64,000 bases of DNA from Acinetobacter terrestris (GTDB lineage Bacteria > Pseudomonadota > Gammaproteobacteria > Pseudomonadales > Moraxellaceae). The first letter of the stretch is position 1. Each line of letters opens with the position of its first letter. The stretch spans positions 1 through 64,000 of the forward strand of contig NZ_SJNZ01000011.1 of assembly GCF_004331155.1 (NCBI RefSeq), written 5' to 3'. A model generated the notes under the pieces. That model saw only the letters and a program-made list of their open reading frames with translations. It was not told where the DNA came from and made no database searches. The position numbers were made by a program, and so were the translations under genes. This document shows, piece by piece, positions 26,668 to 34,309 of this stretch.

Positions 26668-27885
26668 TTAACCAATAATCCCTTTACTGCGCAGTTCTGC
26701 CAATTTTTCAGCATCCGCTACCCGCCCTAAGATTTCATTGGTATGTTCACCCAGCATCGGTGGTGCTTTCTTGTATTCAACAGGCGTACGAGAAAGTTTG
26801 ATAGGAGAACCAATCACTTTAAGCTTATCTTTTAAAGGATGCTGCATTTCAACCAGCATGTCTCTGGCTTTCACTTGCGGCTCTTCAAAAGCTTGCTCAA
26901 GGTTATTGATTAGACCAACCGGTACTTTCACTGCATGAATCGCTTCAACCCAATGTTTTGCATTATCGCTAAGGAAATGCGTAGACAATAACTCGCCAAT
27001 TTCGCTGCGGTGTTTAATTCGCAAGGCATTGGTAGTAAAACGTGGGTCATCCGGCAATTCCGGCAAGCCAATCGCATTGCTTAATGCCACGAATTGTTTG
27101 TCATTACCGCATGCAATAATAAAGTCTTGGTCTGCCGCTTTAAACACTTGGTAAGGCACAATATTGGCATGGGCATTACCATAGCGACCCGGCACTTTAC
27201 CTGACGCTAAATAATTCATGCCTTGATTGGCCAGTGTTGCCACCTGCACATCAAGCAATGCCATATCGACGTGTTGACCTAAGCCAGTAATGGTACGGTT
27301 CAACAACGCCGCTTGAATGGCAATAGTTGAATACAGACCCGTGGTTAAATCGGCAAAGGCCACACCGACTTTTTGTGGGCCACCACCCGGCAAGTCATCT
27401 TTTTCACCGGTCACAGACATTAAGCCGCCCATGCCCTGAATAATAAAGTCATAACCCGGTTCAGGCGCACGTGGACCGGTTTGACCAAAACCGGTAATTG
27501 AGCAATACACCAGTTTCGGGTTAATGGCATTTAAGCTATCGTAATCCAGTCCGTATTTTTTCAACGAACCGGCTTTATAGTTTTCAATGACCACATCAGA
27601 GTCTGCAGCTAAAGCGCGGACCAGTTCCTGACCTTCAGCGGTCGAAATATCAATCGCAACAGAAAGTTTATTTCGGTTGGCAGATTGGTAATAAGCTGCT
27701 TCACGTGTGTCCTCGCCTTGATTGTTCTTCATCCACGGTGGACCCCATAAACGAGTGTCATCACCTGTTTTTGGACGTTCAACTTTAATCACTTCTGCGC
27801 CTAAATCCGCGAGGATTTGACCACACCAAGGACCTGCAAGTACGCGACTTAAATCCAGTACGCGAATACCCTCTAATGCACCCAT
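26668..27885 (-). CDS. CaiB/BaiF class III CoA-transferase, probably dicarboxylate-activating (copy 2)
   Basis: A 405-residue close paralogue of the protein at 8870, alignable without gaps over at least the first 190 residues. It shows the same RVLDLSRVLAGPW opening and the probable catalytic D179 in FADLTTGLYS. Here it is the last gene of the minus-strand operon dcaE-dcaH-dcaF-caiB, 12 bases after dcaF, so a CoA-transferase is built into this beta-oxidation set. This supports a role in activating a dicarboxylic acid, possibly with succinyl-CoA or glutaryl-CoA as donor. The exact acid is not visible. Confidence 0.82.
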   Translation of the reverse strand: MGALEGIRVLDLSRVLAGPWCGQILADLGAEVIKVERPKTGDDTRLWGPPWMKNNQGEDTREAAYYQSANRNKLSVAIDISTAEGQELVRALAADSDVVIENYKAGSLKKYGLDYDSLNAINPKLVYCSITGFGQTGPRAPEPGYDFIIQGMGGLMSVTGEKDDLPGGGPQKVGVAFADLTTGLYSTIAIQAALLNRTITGLGQHVDMALLDVQVATLANQGMNYLASGKVPGRYGNAHANIVPYQVFKAADQDFIIACGNDKQFVALSNAIGLPELPDDPRFTTNALRIKHRSEIGELLSTHFLSDNAKHWVEAIHAVKVPVGLINNLEQAFEEPQVKARDMLVEMQHPLKDKLKVIGSPIKLSRTPVEYKKAPPMLGEHTNEILGRVADAEKLAELRSKGIIG

Positions 27886-27897
27886 GTGTCTTTACCT

Positions 27898-29100
27898 TTA
27901 TACGCGTTCAATAACCATTGCGAGACCTTGTCCCACACCAATACACAGACTGATCACAGCATATTTTTTGCCGCTGCGTTGCAATTCACGTGCCGTTGAT
28001 AATGCCAGACGAGCACCCGATGCACCCAGTGGATGACCGACTGCAATCGCACCACCGTTTGGATTCACCCGCGGATCATCCAGTGCAACCTCTAAACCTC
28101 GCAGACACGCCAGCACTTGAGAGGCAAAGGCTTCATTGATCTCGATGATGTCCATGTCTGCCAAAGTCAGGTTAGCACGTTTGAGTGCCAGCTTGATGGC
28201 ATCGACCGGGCCTGCACCCATAATACGCGGTTCAATCCCGGCTGCACCCGATGCCAGAATCTTGGCGATCGGCTTAAAGCCCAAGGTTTGCTCAGCCTGT
28301 TCAGAACCAATCAACAATGCTGCTGCACCATCGTTCACGCCTGAAGCATTACCCGCAGTCACTACACCGTCTGCAAACAATGGTTTCAGTTTTTGTAAAG
28401 CTTCCATATTAGACGATGGGCGTGGATGCTCATCCACTGCCACTAATTTAGGTGCTAACTTGCGGCCTTGTGGCACTTCAATCCCGACAATTTCACCTGC
28501 AAAGAAACCGGCCTGTTTGGCAGCTTCATATTTGGCTTGCGATGCTGCCGCAAACGTATCTGCATCTTCACGCGTGATGCCATATTCAACCGCAACGTTG
28601 TCGCCGGTTTTTGGCATGGTGTCATCACCAAACTGCTTTTCAATCGCAGGGTTCGGGAAACGTGCACCAATGGCTGAATCAAAGACTTTAAAATCGCGGC
28701 CAAAGGCTTTTTCAGACTTGGCAAAAACAAAGGGTGCACGTGACATCGATTCAACACCACCGGCGATAAAAATCTCGCCTTCGCCACAGCTAATCGCACG
28801 TGCTGCATCAATTACAGATGCCAAACCAGAAGCACAGAGACGGTTTACGGTTTGCGCCGGGGTTTTTACATCCAGACCTGCCAGCAATGCAGCATGACGC
28901 GCGATATTACGGCTATCTTCACCGGCCTGGTTGGTGTTACCCAAAATCACATCATCATAGATATTGTTGGGTAAATTGTGCTTTTCAAGCAAAGCCTTAA
29001 TCACATGCGCAGCCAGGTTGTCCGGACGAATCGTGGCAAGCTCACCGGCATGACGACCAAATGCGGTACGTACACCATCATAAATATAGGCATTTAACAT
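27898..29100 (-). CDS. Beta-ketoadipyl-CoA thiolase-type acyltransferase DcaF, copy 2
   Basis: A 400-residue thiolase, the paralogue of the one at 20600, with NRLCASGLA for the acylated cysteine, NEAFASQ, GHPLGASGAR and CIGVGQGLAM. It should split 3-oxo-dicarboxylyl-CoA into acetyl-CoA (or succinyl-CoA for C6) and the shortened ester. AAGGA lies 8 bases before the ATG. It follows dcaH copy 2 by 21 bases. The two thiolases differ at scattered positions in the middle region, so they may prefer different chain lengths. Confidence 0.87.
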   Translation of the reverse strand: MLNAYIYDGVRTAFGRHAGELATIRPDNLAAHVIKALLEKHNLPNNIYDDVILGNTNQAGEDSRNIARHAALLAGLDVKTPAQTVNRLCASGLASVIDAARAISCGEGEIFIAGGVESMSRAPFVFAKSEKAFGRDFKVFDSAIGARFPNPAIEKQFGDDTMPKTGDNVAVEYGITREDADTFAAASQAKYEAAKQAGFFAGEIVGIEVPQGRKLAPKLVAVDEHPRPSSNMEALQKLKPLFADGVVTAGNASGVNDGAAALLIGSEQAEQTLGFKPIAKILASGAAGIEPRIMGAGPVDAIKLALKRANLTLADMDIIEINEAFASQVLACLRGLEVALDDPRVNPNGGAIAVGHPLGASGARLALSTARELQRSGKKYAVISLCIGVGQGLAMVIERV

Positions 29101-29121
29101 AGGAGTTTCCTTCTAATTCGC

Positions 29122-30639
29122 TTAAACAGCTGCGCTGTGAAGTAAAGATAAATTCAGTTGTGCACGACGTTTCAGCCATGGGCTTGGACGGTAGCGCTGA
29201 TCACCGGTATTGGCATAGATCCGTTCCAGAATCAGCAAGATGCGCTGTGCACCCAATACATCGCCCCATGAAATTGGACCATGCGGATAACCCAGACCTA
29301 GTTTCACCGCTTTATCGATATCAGACGCTGTGGCAATTTGTTGCTGTGCAATGTCACACGCCAAATTCACCACCATCGCCAAGACACGCTGCGCAACGAA
29401 ACCAACACTTTCTGCAATTACCGTTACGCCCTGTCCATCTTTGGCAAATATCGCATGCGCCTGGTCGATGTAATTTTTCGCAGTCACGATGGATGGCATG
29501 AGCGTGCGGTGCTTGGCAAAATCCGTCAGCAGATCAATCGACACGACACGCGCTGCATCGACACCCAAACGTAAAGCGGCAGTGGTACTGTCTTCACCAT
29601 AAGTGGCAAGAATAATCAGGCTGTCTGCCGCAGGTTGTTCTGCACTGTCCAGCACCAAACCTTGCGCTCGGATGTAATCACGTAAAAGGCTGGCATCTTG
29701 CTCACGATCTGCCGCAATCCATACCGCATTAAATTTAGTCACTTCAGGTACAACTTGTGCAGGCGCTTCGTTGGTTTTTTTGCCATCGATATATTTATAG
29801 AAGCCTTCACCGACTTTACGGCCAACTTTTTTACCAGCCAGCATTTGACGGGTTAAAGGGTGTGGACGGTAACGGTCTTCCTGATAAAACTGGTTAAAGA
29901 TCGATTCCATCACCGGATGCGATACATCCAGTGCGGTTAAGTCAAACAATTCCAGCGGACCCATACGGAAACCGGCACTTTCACGCAGAATACGGTCGAT
30001 GTCGGAAATCGAGGCAACGCCTTCACCCAACGCTTTCAAGGCTTCGGTACCATAGGCACGGCCGGCATGATTGACGATGAATCCCGGGGTGTCTTTGGTG
30101 CGTACACCAAAGTGACCCATACGCTGTGCCAATTCAAGCAAGTCTGCAACCACCTGTTCATCAGTGGCCAAACCTGCAATCACTTCCACAATTTTCATCA
30201 AAGGGACAGGATTAAAGAAATGGAAACCTGCCATACGCCCTTGATCTTCAAGGTTTGAGGCAATCGCAGTCACTGAAAGTGATGAAGTATTGGTAGCTAA
30301 AATTGTGCTAGGCGCAACAATGGCTTCAATTTGTTTAAACAGGCTTTGCTTGATTTCCAGGTTTTCAATGATGGCTTCAACCACCAGATCCACACCCGCG
30401 ATCTGTTCAATGCTGTCTAAAACTACAAAACGCGCCAGGGTTTCATTCAGCACTTGTTCGGTGAATTTGCCTTTGGCTTGCAGCTTTTCCAATGTTACTT
30501 TGAGTTTGGCCAAACCTGCTTCTGCAGCACCTGCCTTGGCATCAAATAAACGAACTTCGACACCGGCTTGCGCAGCAATTTGCGCAATGCCCATGCCCAT
30601 TACACCGGTACCGATCAACGCCATAGATTGAATGGTCAT
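29122..30639 (-). CDS. 3-hydroxyacyl-CoA dehydrogenase DcaH, copy 2
   Basis: A 505-residue paralogue of the protein at 19048, of the same length and domain order: Rossmann domain with IGTGVMGMGI, FHFFNPVPLMKIVE and TPGFIVNHAGRAYGTE, then a doubled C-terminal domain (LGLGYPHGPISWGD). The start codon lies 3 bases after the dcaE copy-2 stop, with GGAG inside the dcaE end, so translation is coupled. It is predicted to oxidise 3-hydroxy-dicarboxylyl-CoA with NAD. Confidence 0.87.
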   Translation of the reverse strand: MTIQSMALIGTGVMGMGIAQIAAQAGVEVRLFDAKAGAAEAGLAKLKVTLEKLQAKGKFTEQVLNETLARFVVLDSIEQIAGVDLVVEAIIENLEIKQSLFKQIEAIVAPSTILATNTSSLSVTAIASNLEDQGRMAGFHFFNPVPLMKIVEVIAGLATDEQVVADLLELAQRMGHFGVRTKDTPGFIVNHAGRAYGTEALKALGEGVASISDIDRILRESAGFRMGPLELFDLTALDVSHPVMESIFNQFYQEDRYRPHPLTRQMLAGKKVGRKVGEGFYKYIDGKKTNEAPAQVVPEVTKFNAVWIAADREQDASLLRDYIRAQGLVLDSAEQPAADSLIILATYGEDSTTAALRLGVDAARVVSIDLLTDFAKHRTLMPSIVTAKNYIDQAHAIFAKDGQGVTVIAESVGFVAQRVLAMVVNLACDIAQQQIATASDIDKAVKLGLGYPHGPISWGDVLGAQRILLILERIYANTGDQRYRPSPWLKRRAQLNLSLLHSAAV

Positions 30640-30642
30640 GTT

Positions 30643-31422
30643 TTATTCTCCAGTGTACTGTGCAGGACGTTTTTCAAAAAATGCATTCACGCCTTCTTTT
30701 TGATCTTTAGTGTCAAATAGAATCTGGAAGGCTTTACGCTCTAAAGTCAGCGCACCTTGTAAAGACAAGTCCTGACCTAAATTGGTCACTTCTTTAATTT
30801 GCTGAACCGCAATTGGAGAGAAACTCGCAATGGTTTTTGCAATCTCAAGTGCATGAGTAATAGTGTTTTCGTCTTCAACCACTTCAGAGACCAAGCCCAT
30901 TTGGCTGGCTTCTTCAGCACTAATAAATTTACCCGACAACACCAGCAGCATGGTTTTGAATTTACCAATGGCACGCAGTAAACGTTGAGTGCCGCCCGCG
31001 CCCGGCATCAGGCCGAGTTTAACTTCAGGCTGACCGAATTTTGCCGACTGGCCGGCAATGATGATGTCGGCATGCATTGCCAGTTCACAGCCGCCACCCA
31101 AGGCATAGCCATTGACTGCTGCAATAATCGGTTTAGTGCAATCAACCAGGCTTTGCCAGTACTGTTCGGTATGGCGTAAATACATTTGCGCTGTGGTTGC
31201 AGTGGTGAAGTCTTTAATGTCAGCACCGGCCGCGAAAACTTTCTCTCCGCCAGTAATCACAATTGCGCGTACCGCGGGATTCTGGTTCAGCGTTTGAAAA
31301 GTTTCTGAAAGTGCCTGTCGTAATTCCAGATTTAGTGCATTTCTTGCTTCAGGTCGATGTATTTCTACAAGCGCCACGCCATCTTCTTGAAGGGTAAGTT
31401 TTAATATTTGGGTGCTTTCCAT
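30643..31422 (-). CDS. Enoyl-CoA hydratase DcaE, copy 2
   Basis: A 259-residue crotonase, paralogue of the one at 18240, with both catalytic glutamates (E113 in GGGCELAMHAD, E133 in GQPEVKLG). The ATG at 31422 is chosen with GAAG upstream; a GTG at 31440 would lie inside the operator at 31432-31448. It opens the minus-strand operon dcaE-dcaH-dcaF-caiB. It is divergent from dcaA copy 2, mirroring copy 1. Confidence 0.83.
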   Translation of the reverse strand: MESTQILKLTLQEDGVALVEIHRPEARNALNLELRQALSETFQTLNQNPAVRAIVITGGEKVFAAGADIKDFTTATTAQMYLRHTEQYWQSLVDCTKPIIAAVNGYALGGGCELAMHADIIIAGQSAKFGQPEVKLGLMPGAGGTQRLLRAIGKFKTMLLVLSGKFISAEEASQMGLVSEVVEDENTITHALEIAKTIASFSPIAVQQIKEVTNLGQDLSLQGALTLERKAFQILFDTKDQKEGVNAFFEKRPAQYTGE

Positions 31423-31431
31423 AATCTTCAC

Positions 31432-31448
31432 ATTTCGCACAGCGGTAT
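31432..31448. promoter_or_regulatory. dca-regulon operator, class II, upstream of dcaE copy 2
   Basis: On the minus strand the site reads ATACCGCTGTGCGAAAT. One arm (CGAAAT) is the same as in class I; the other is ATACCG instead of ATTTCG. It ends 9 bases before the dcaE copy-2 ATG. Confidence 0.6.
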
Positions 31449-31583
31449 ATTAATTGTAATATACATAAGTTTGACCCAGTTTTAAATCAAATTTTTTCAT
31501 ATGAAAAATAATTAATAGCGATACTAAAGATACATTTTATTTAAATAACAAAAACTTAAAGTTTTAATTTTAATAAATACTAC

Positions 31584-31600
31584 ATACCGCACTGCGAAAT
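31584..31600. promoter_or_regulatory. dca-regulon operator, class II, upstream of dcaA copy 2
   Basis: ATACCGCACTGCGAAAT has the same class II form as the site at 31432, in the same 310-base divergent gap, 132 bases before the dcaA copy-2 start. A further half-site (TTTCG) follows at 31605-31609. Confidence 0.6.
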
Positions 31601-31732
31601 ATACTTTCGTATATATTGTACAAGTAATCTTTTTTGATTAGTATCCGGATAAATTTAGCTTAGTGACTACATCTTGTTCAATTTTATTGATTGAAAAAAA
31701 CAAGCTGTTAATCCTAAAAACGGAGTTAGGAC

Positions 31733-32887
31733 ATGATTCGCGATCAGGAAACCTTAGACCAATTAGTCGATATGATTCGTCAATTTGTTGAAGGTGTATT
31801 AATCCCAAATGAAGAACTCGTTGCTGAAACAGACGAAATTCCTGCAGAAATCGTTCAGCAAATGAAAGAGTTAGGATTGTTTGGTTTAACAATTCCTGAA
31901 GAATATGAAGGTCTTGGCCTAACTATGGAAGAAGAGGTTTATATTGCCTTTGAATTAGGCCGTACCTCTCCTGCTTTCCGTTCACTGATTGGTACCAACA
32001 ACGGGATCGGTGCTTCAGGCCTGATCATTGATGGTACAGAAGAACAAAAACAATATTTCCTGCCACGTTTAGCCAGCGGTGAAATTATTGGTTCCTTCTG
32101 CTTAACCGAACCGGATTCTGGTTCTGATGCTGCATCTTTAAAGACAACTGCAGTAAAAGATGGCGATGAATACATCTTGAATGGTACCAAACGCTTTATT
32201 ACCAATGCGCCTCATGCGGGTGCTTTCACGGTAATGGCACGTACCAATCTTGAATTAAAAGGTTCAGCTGCAATTTCGGCATTTATTGTCGACAGCAAAA
32301 CACCGGGTATTTCTCTTGGTAAACGTGACAAGAAAATGGGCCAAAAAGGCGCACATACCTGTGACGTGATCTTTGAAAACTGCCGCATTCCAGCATCTGC
32401 TTTAATTGGTGGCGTTGAAGGCGTTGGCTTTAAAACTGCAATGAAAGTGCTTGATAAAGGCCGTATTCATATTGCAGCACTCAGCGTTGGCGCAGCAACA
32501 CGCATGCTCGATGACTCATTGCAATATGCAGTTGAACGTAAGCAGTTTGGCCAAGCCATTGCTAACTTCCAGTTGATTCAAGGCATGTTGGCCGATTCAA
32601 AAGCTGAAATTTATGCGGCGAAATGCATGGTGCTTGATGCAGCGCGTTTACGTGATACAGGCAAGAATGTCAGCACTGAAGCGTCTTGCGCAAAAATGTT
32701 TGCAACAGAAATGTGTGGCCGTGTAGCCGATCGTGGTGTGCAAATCCATGGTGGCGCAGGTTACATCAGCGAATATGCGATTGAACGTTTCTACCGTGAT
32801 GTTCGTTTATTCCGTTTGTACGAAGGTACAACTCAAATTCAACAAGTGATTATTGCGCGTAACATGATTAAAGAAGCTACGCGTTAA
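31733..32887 (+). CDS. Acyl-CoA dehydrogenase DcaA, copy 2
   Basis: A 384-residue close paralogue of the dehydrogenase at 16880, of identical length, sharing FCLTEPDSGSDAASLKTTA and the catalytic base E364 in RLYEGTTQI. GGAG lies 7 bases before the ATG. It is divergent from dcaE copy 2 and is followed by a terminator and then a dcaK paralogue, whereas copy 1 is followed by gcdH. It should oxidise dicarboxylyl-CoA and pass electrons to ETF. Two copies may differ in chain-length preference or inducer. Confidence 0.85.
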   Translation: MIRDQETLDQLVDMIRQFVEGVLIPNEELVAETDEIPAEIVQQMKELGLFGLTIPEEYEGLGLTMEEEVYIAFELGRTSPAFRSLIGTNNGIGASGLIIDGTEEQKQYFLPRLASGEIIGSFCLTEPDSGSDAASLKTTAVKDGDEYILNGTKRFITNAPHAGAFTVMARTNLELKGSAAISAFIVDSKTPGISLGKRDKKMGQKGAHTCDVIFENCRIPASALIGGVEGVGFKTAMKVLDKGRIHIAALSVGAATRMLDDSLQYAVERKQFGQAIANFQLIQGMLADSKAEIYAAKCMVLDAARLRDTGKNVSTEASCAKMFATEMCGRVADRGVQIHGGAGYISEYAIERFYRDVRLFRLYEGTTQIQQVIIARNMIKEATR

Positions 32888-32893
32888 CAGTTT

Positions 32894-32922
32894 GGCTGGG
32901 TCACTCTCCTTGCGACTCAGCC
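32894..32922 (+). terminator. Terminator between dcaA copy 2 and the dcaK paralogue
   Basis: GGCTGGGTC and GACTCAGCC form a 9-bp stem with one mismatch, followed by TTTTTT. No promoter is evident in the 20 bases left before the next gene, so it may act as a partial terminator inside an operon. Confidence 0.7.
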
Positions 32923-32943
32923 TTTTTTATAAGGTAATGGATT

Positions 32944-34182
32944 ATGGCTGTTAATACTTTATCCAAAATTAATCCAAATACATGGAAAATTGCATTTGTA
33001 TTTGCGTTCTTGGCCTTATTGGTTGATGGCGCCGACTTAATGCTTTTATCTTATAGCTTAAGCAGTATTAAAGCTGAATTTGGATTAACTTCGGTCGAAG
33101 CTGGGATGCTTGGAAGCTTTACTCTGGCAGGTATGGCGGTTGGTGGTATTTTTGGTGGATGGGCATGTGACAAGTTTGGTCGCGTCCGCACTGTAGTTGT
33201 CTCGATTTTATTGTTCTCGGTATTGACTTGCGGTCTTGGTTTTACTCGATCTTTTGTCGAATTCGGTACTTTACGTTTCTTTGCTTCACTCGGTTTGGGC
33301 TCTTTATATATTGCCTCTAATACCCTGATGGCCGAGTATGTTCCGACAAAATACCGTACAACTGTATTGGGTACACTCCAGGCAGGCTGGACAGTGGGTT
33401 ATATCGTAGCAACTTTGCTTGCAGGCTGGCTCATTCCAGACCACGGCTGGCGTATGTTGTTCTATGTAGCTGCATTACCGATTCTTTTAGCGATTCTAAT
33501 GCATTACCTAGTCCCAGAACCTGCTGCATGGCAAGAAAACCGTTTCAAGAAAGTTGAAGTAACAGACAAACCAGCTGAATCGACCTGGAAACTGATTTTC
33601 CAAGACAAGAAAAACCGTAACATGTTCATTCTTTGGGCATTAACTGCGGGCTTCTTACAGTTTGGTTACTATGGTGTAAACAACTGGATGCCGACATACC
33701 TCGAAAGTGAATTGGGTATGAAGTTTAAAGAAATGACGGCTTATATGGTTGGTACGTATACCGCAATGATTTTAGGTAAAATCCTTGCAGGTTATATGGC
33801 AGACAAAGTTGGACGCCGTTTTACTTATGCTTTCGGTGCCGTTGGTACAGCCATTTTCTTACCGCTTATCGTGTTCTATAATTCGCCAGAAAACATTCTT
33901 TACCTGTTGGTTATATTCGGTTTCTTATACGGTATTCCATATGGTGTAAATGCAACCTACATGACTGAAAGCTTCCCGACAGCGGTACGTGGTACTGCCA
34001 TTGGTGGTGCTTATAACGTAGGTCGCTTAGGTGCAGCAATTGCTCCGGCAATTATTGGTTATCTTGCAAGTGGCGGTTCTATTGGCCTTGGTTTCCTTGT
34101 GATGGGCGCAGCATACTTTATTTGTGGTGTGATCCCTGCTCTCTTTATCAAAGAAAAACAATACGATCCACAAAAATCATAA
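32944..34182 (+). CDS. MFS transporter, DcaK-type, copy 2
   Basis: A 412-residue, 12-helix carrier with LLVDGADLML in helix 1 and GGWACDKFGRVR in the first loop, paralogous to the genes at 7229 and 14088. AAGG lies about 9 bases before the ATG. It follows dcaA copy 2, so it likely imports the substrate oxidised by the copy-2 enzymes. The terminator between them suggests lower expression of the carrier than of the dehydrogenase, or a separate weak promoter. Confidence 0.8.
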   Translation: MAVNTLSKINPNTWKIAFVFAFLALLVDGADLMLLSYSLSSIKAEFGLTSVEAGMLGSFTLAGMAVGGIFGGWACDKFGRVRTVVVSILLFSVLTCGLGFTRSFVEFGTLRFFASLGLGSLYIASNTLMAEYVPTKYRTTVLGTLQAGWTVGYIVATLLAGWLIPDHGWRMLFYVAALPILLAILMHYLVPEPAAWQENRFKKVEVTDKPAESTWKLIFQDKKNRNMFILWALTAGFLQFGYYGVNNWMPTYLESELGMKFKEMTAYMVGTYTAMILGKILAGYMADKVGRRFTYAFGAVGTAIFLPLIVFYNSPENILYLLVIFGFLYGIPYGVNATYMTESFPTAVRGTAIGGAYNVGRLGAAIAPAIIGYLASGGSIGLGFLVMGAAYFICGVIPALFIKEKQYDPQKS

Positions 34183-34202
34183 GGTTTTAAACCGATTAAA
34201 AA

Positions 34203-34220
34203 AAGTCTCTCCGGAGGCTT
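34203..34220 (+). terminator. Terminator of the dcaK paralogue
   Basis: The stem AAGTCTC / GAGGCTT (one G-T pair) with loop TCCG is followed by TTTTTTATTT, 20 bases after the stop. Confidence 0.8.
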
Positions 34221-34251
34221 TTTTTATTTAAAAAAAATATCAAAATTAAAC

Positions 34252-34280
34252 TTCATAACAAATTTTAAAAATGATAAAAT
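34252..34280 (+). promoter_or_regulatory. Predicted promoter of ETF-QO gene
   Basis: TTCATA (34252-34257) and TAAAAT (34275-34280) are 17 bases apart, and the -10 is preceded by TGA. The operator at 34279-34295 would cover the transcription start, as expected for repression. The -35 is weak. Confidence 0.4.
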
Positions 34281-34295
34281 ACCGCTAAGCGAAAT
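34279..34295. promoter_or_regulatory. dca-regulon operator, class II, upstream of ETF-QO
   Basis: ATACCGCTAAGCGAAAT is the third class II site, 14 bases before the ETF-QO ATG and overlapping the predicted -10. It places the electron-transfer gene under the same control as the dca copy-2 genes. Confidence 0.6.
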
Positions 34296-34309
34296 TGAGT
34301 TTTATAATT

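Noticed and set aside
28136-28897. A 253-residue open frame on the plus strand
   Set aside because: It lies fully antisense to the thiolase at 27898-29100, has low-complexity Ala/Ser-rich composition and no ribosome site. It is a shadow of the thiolase codon pattern.
19048-31422. Phenylacetate (paa) pathway reading of the hydratase, dehydrogenase and thiolase genes
   Set aside because: The enzymes resemble PaaG/H/J, but there is no paaABCDE, paaK or paaZ, while dcaP, dcaK, dcaIJ and gcdH are present. The dicarboxylate reading fits better.
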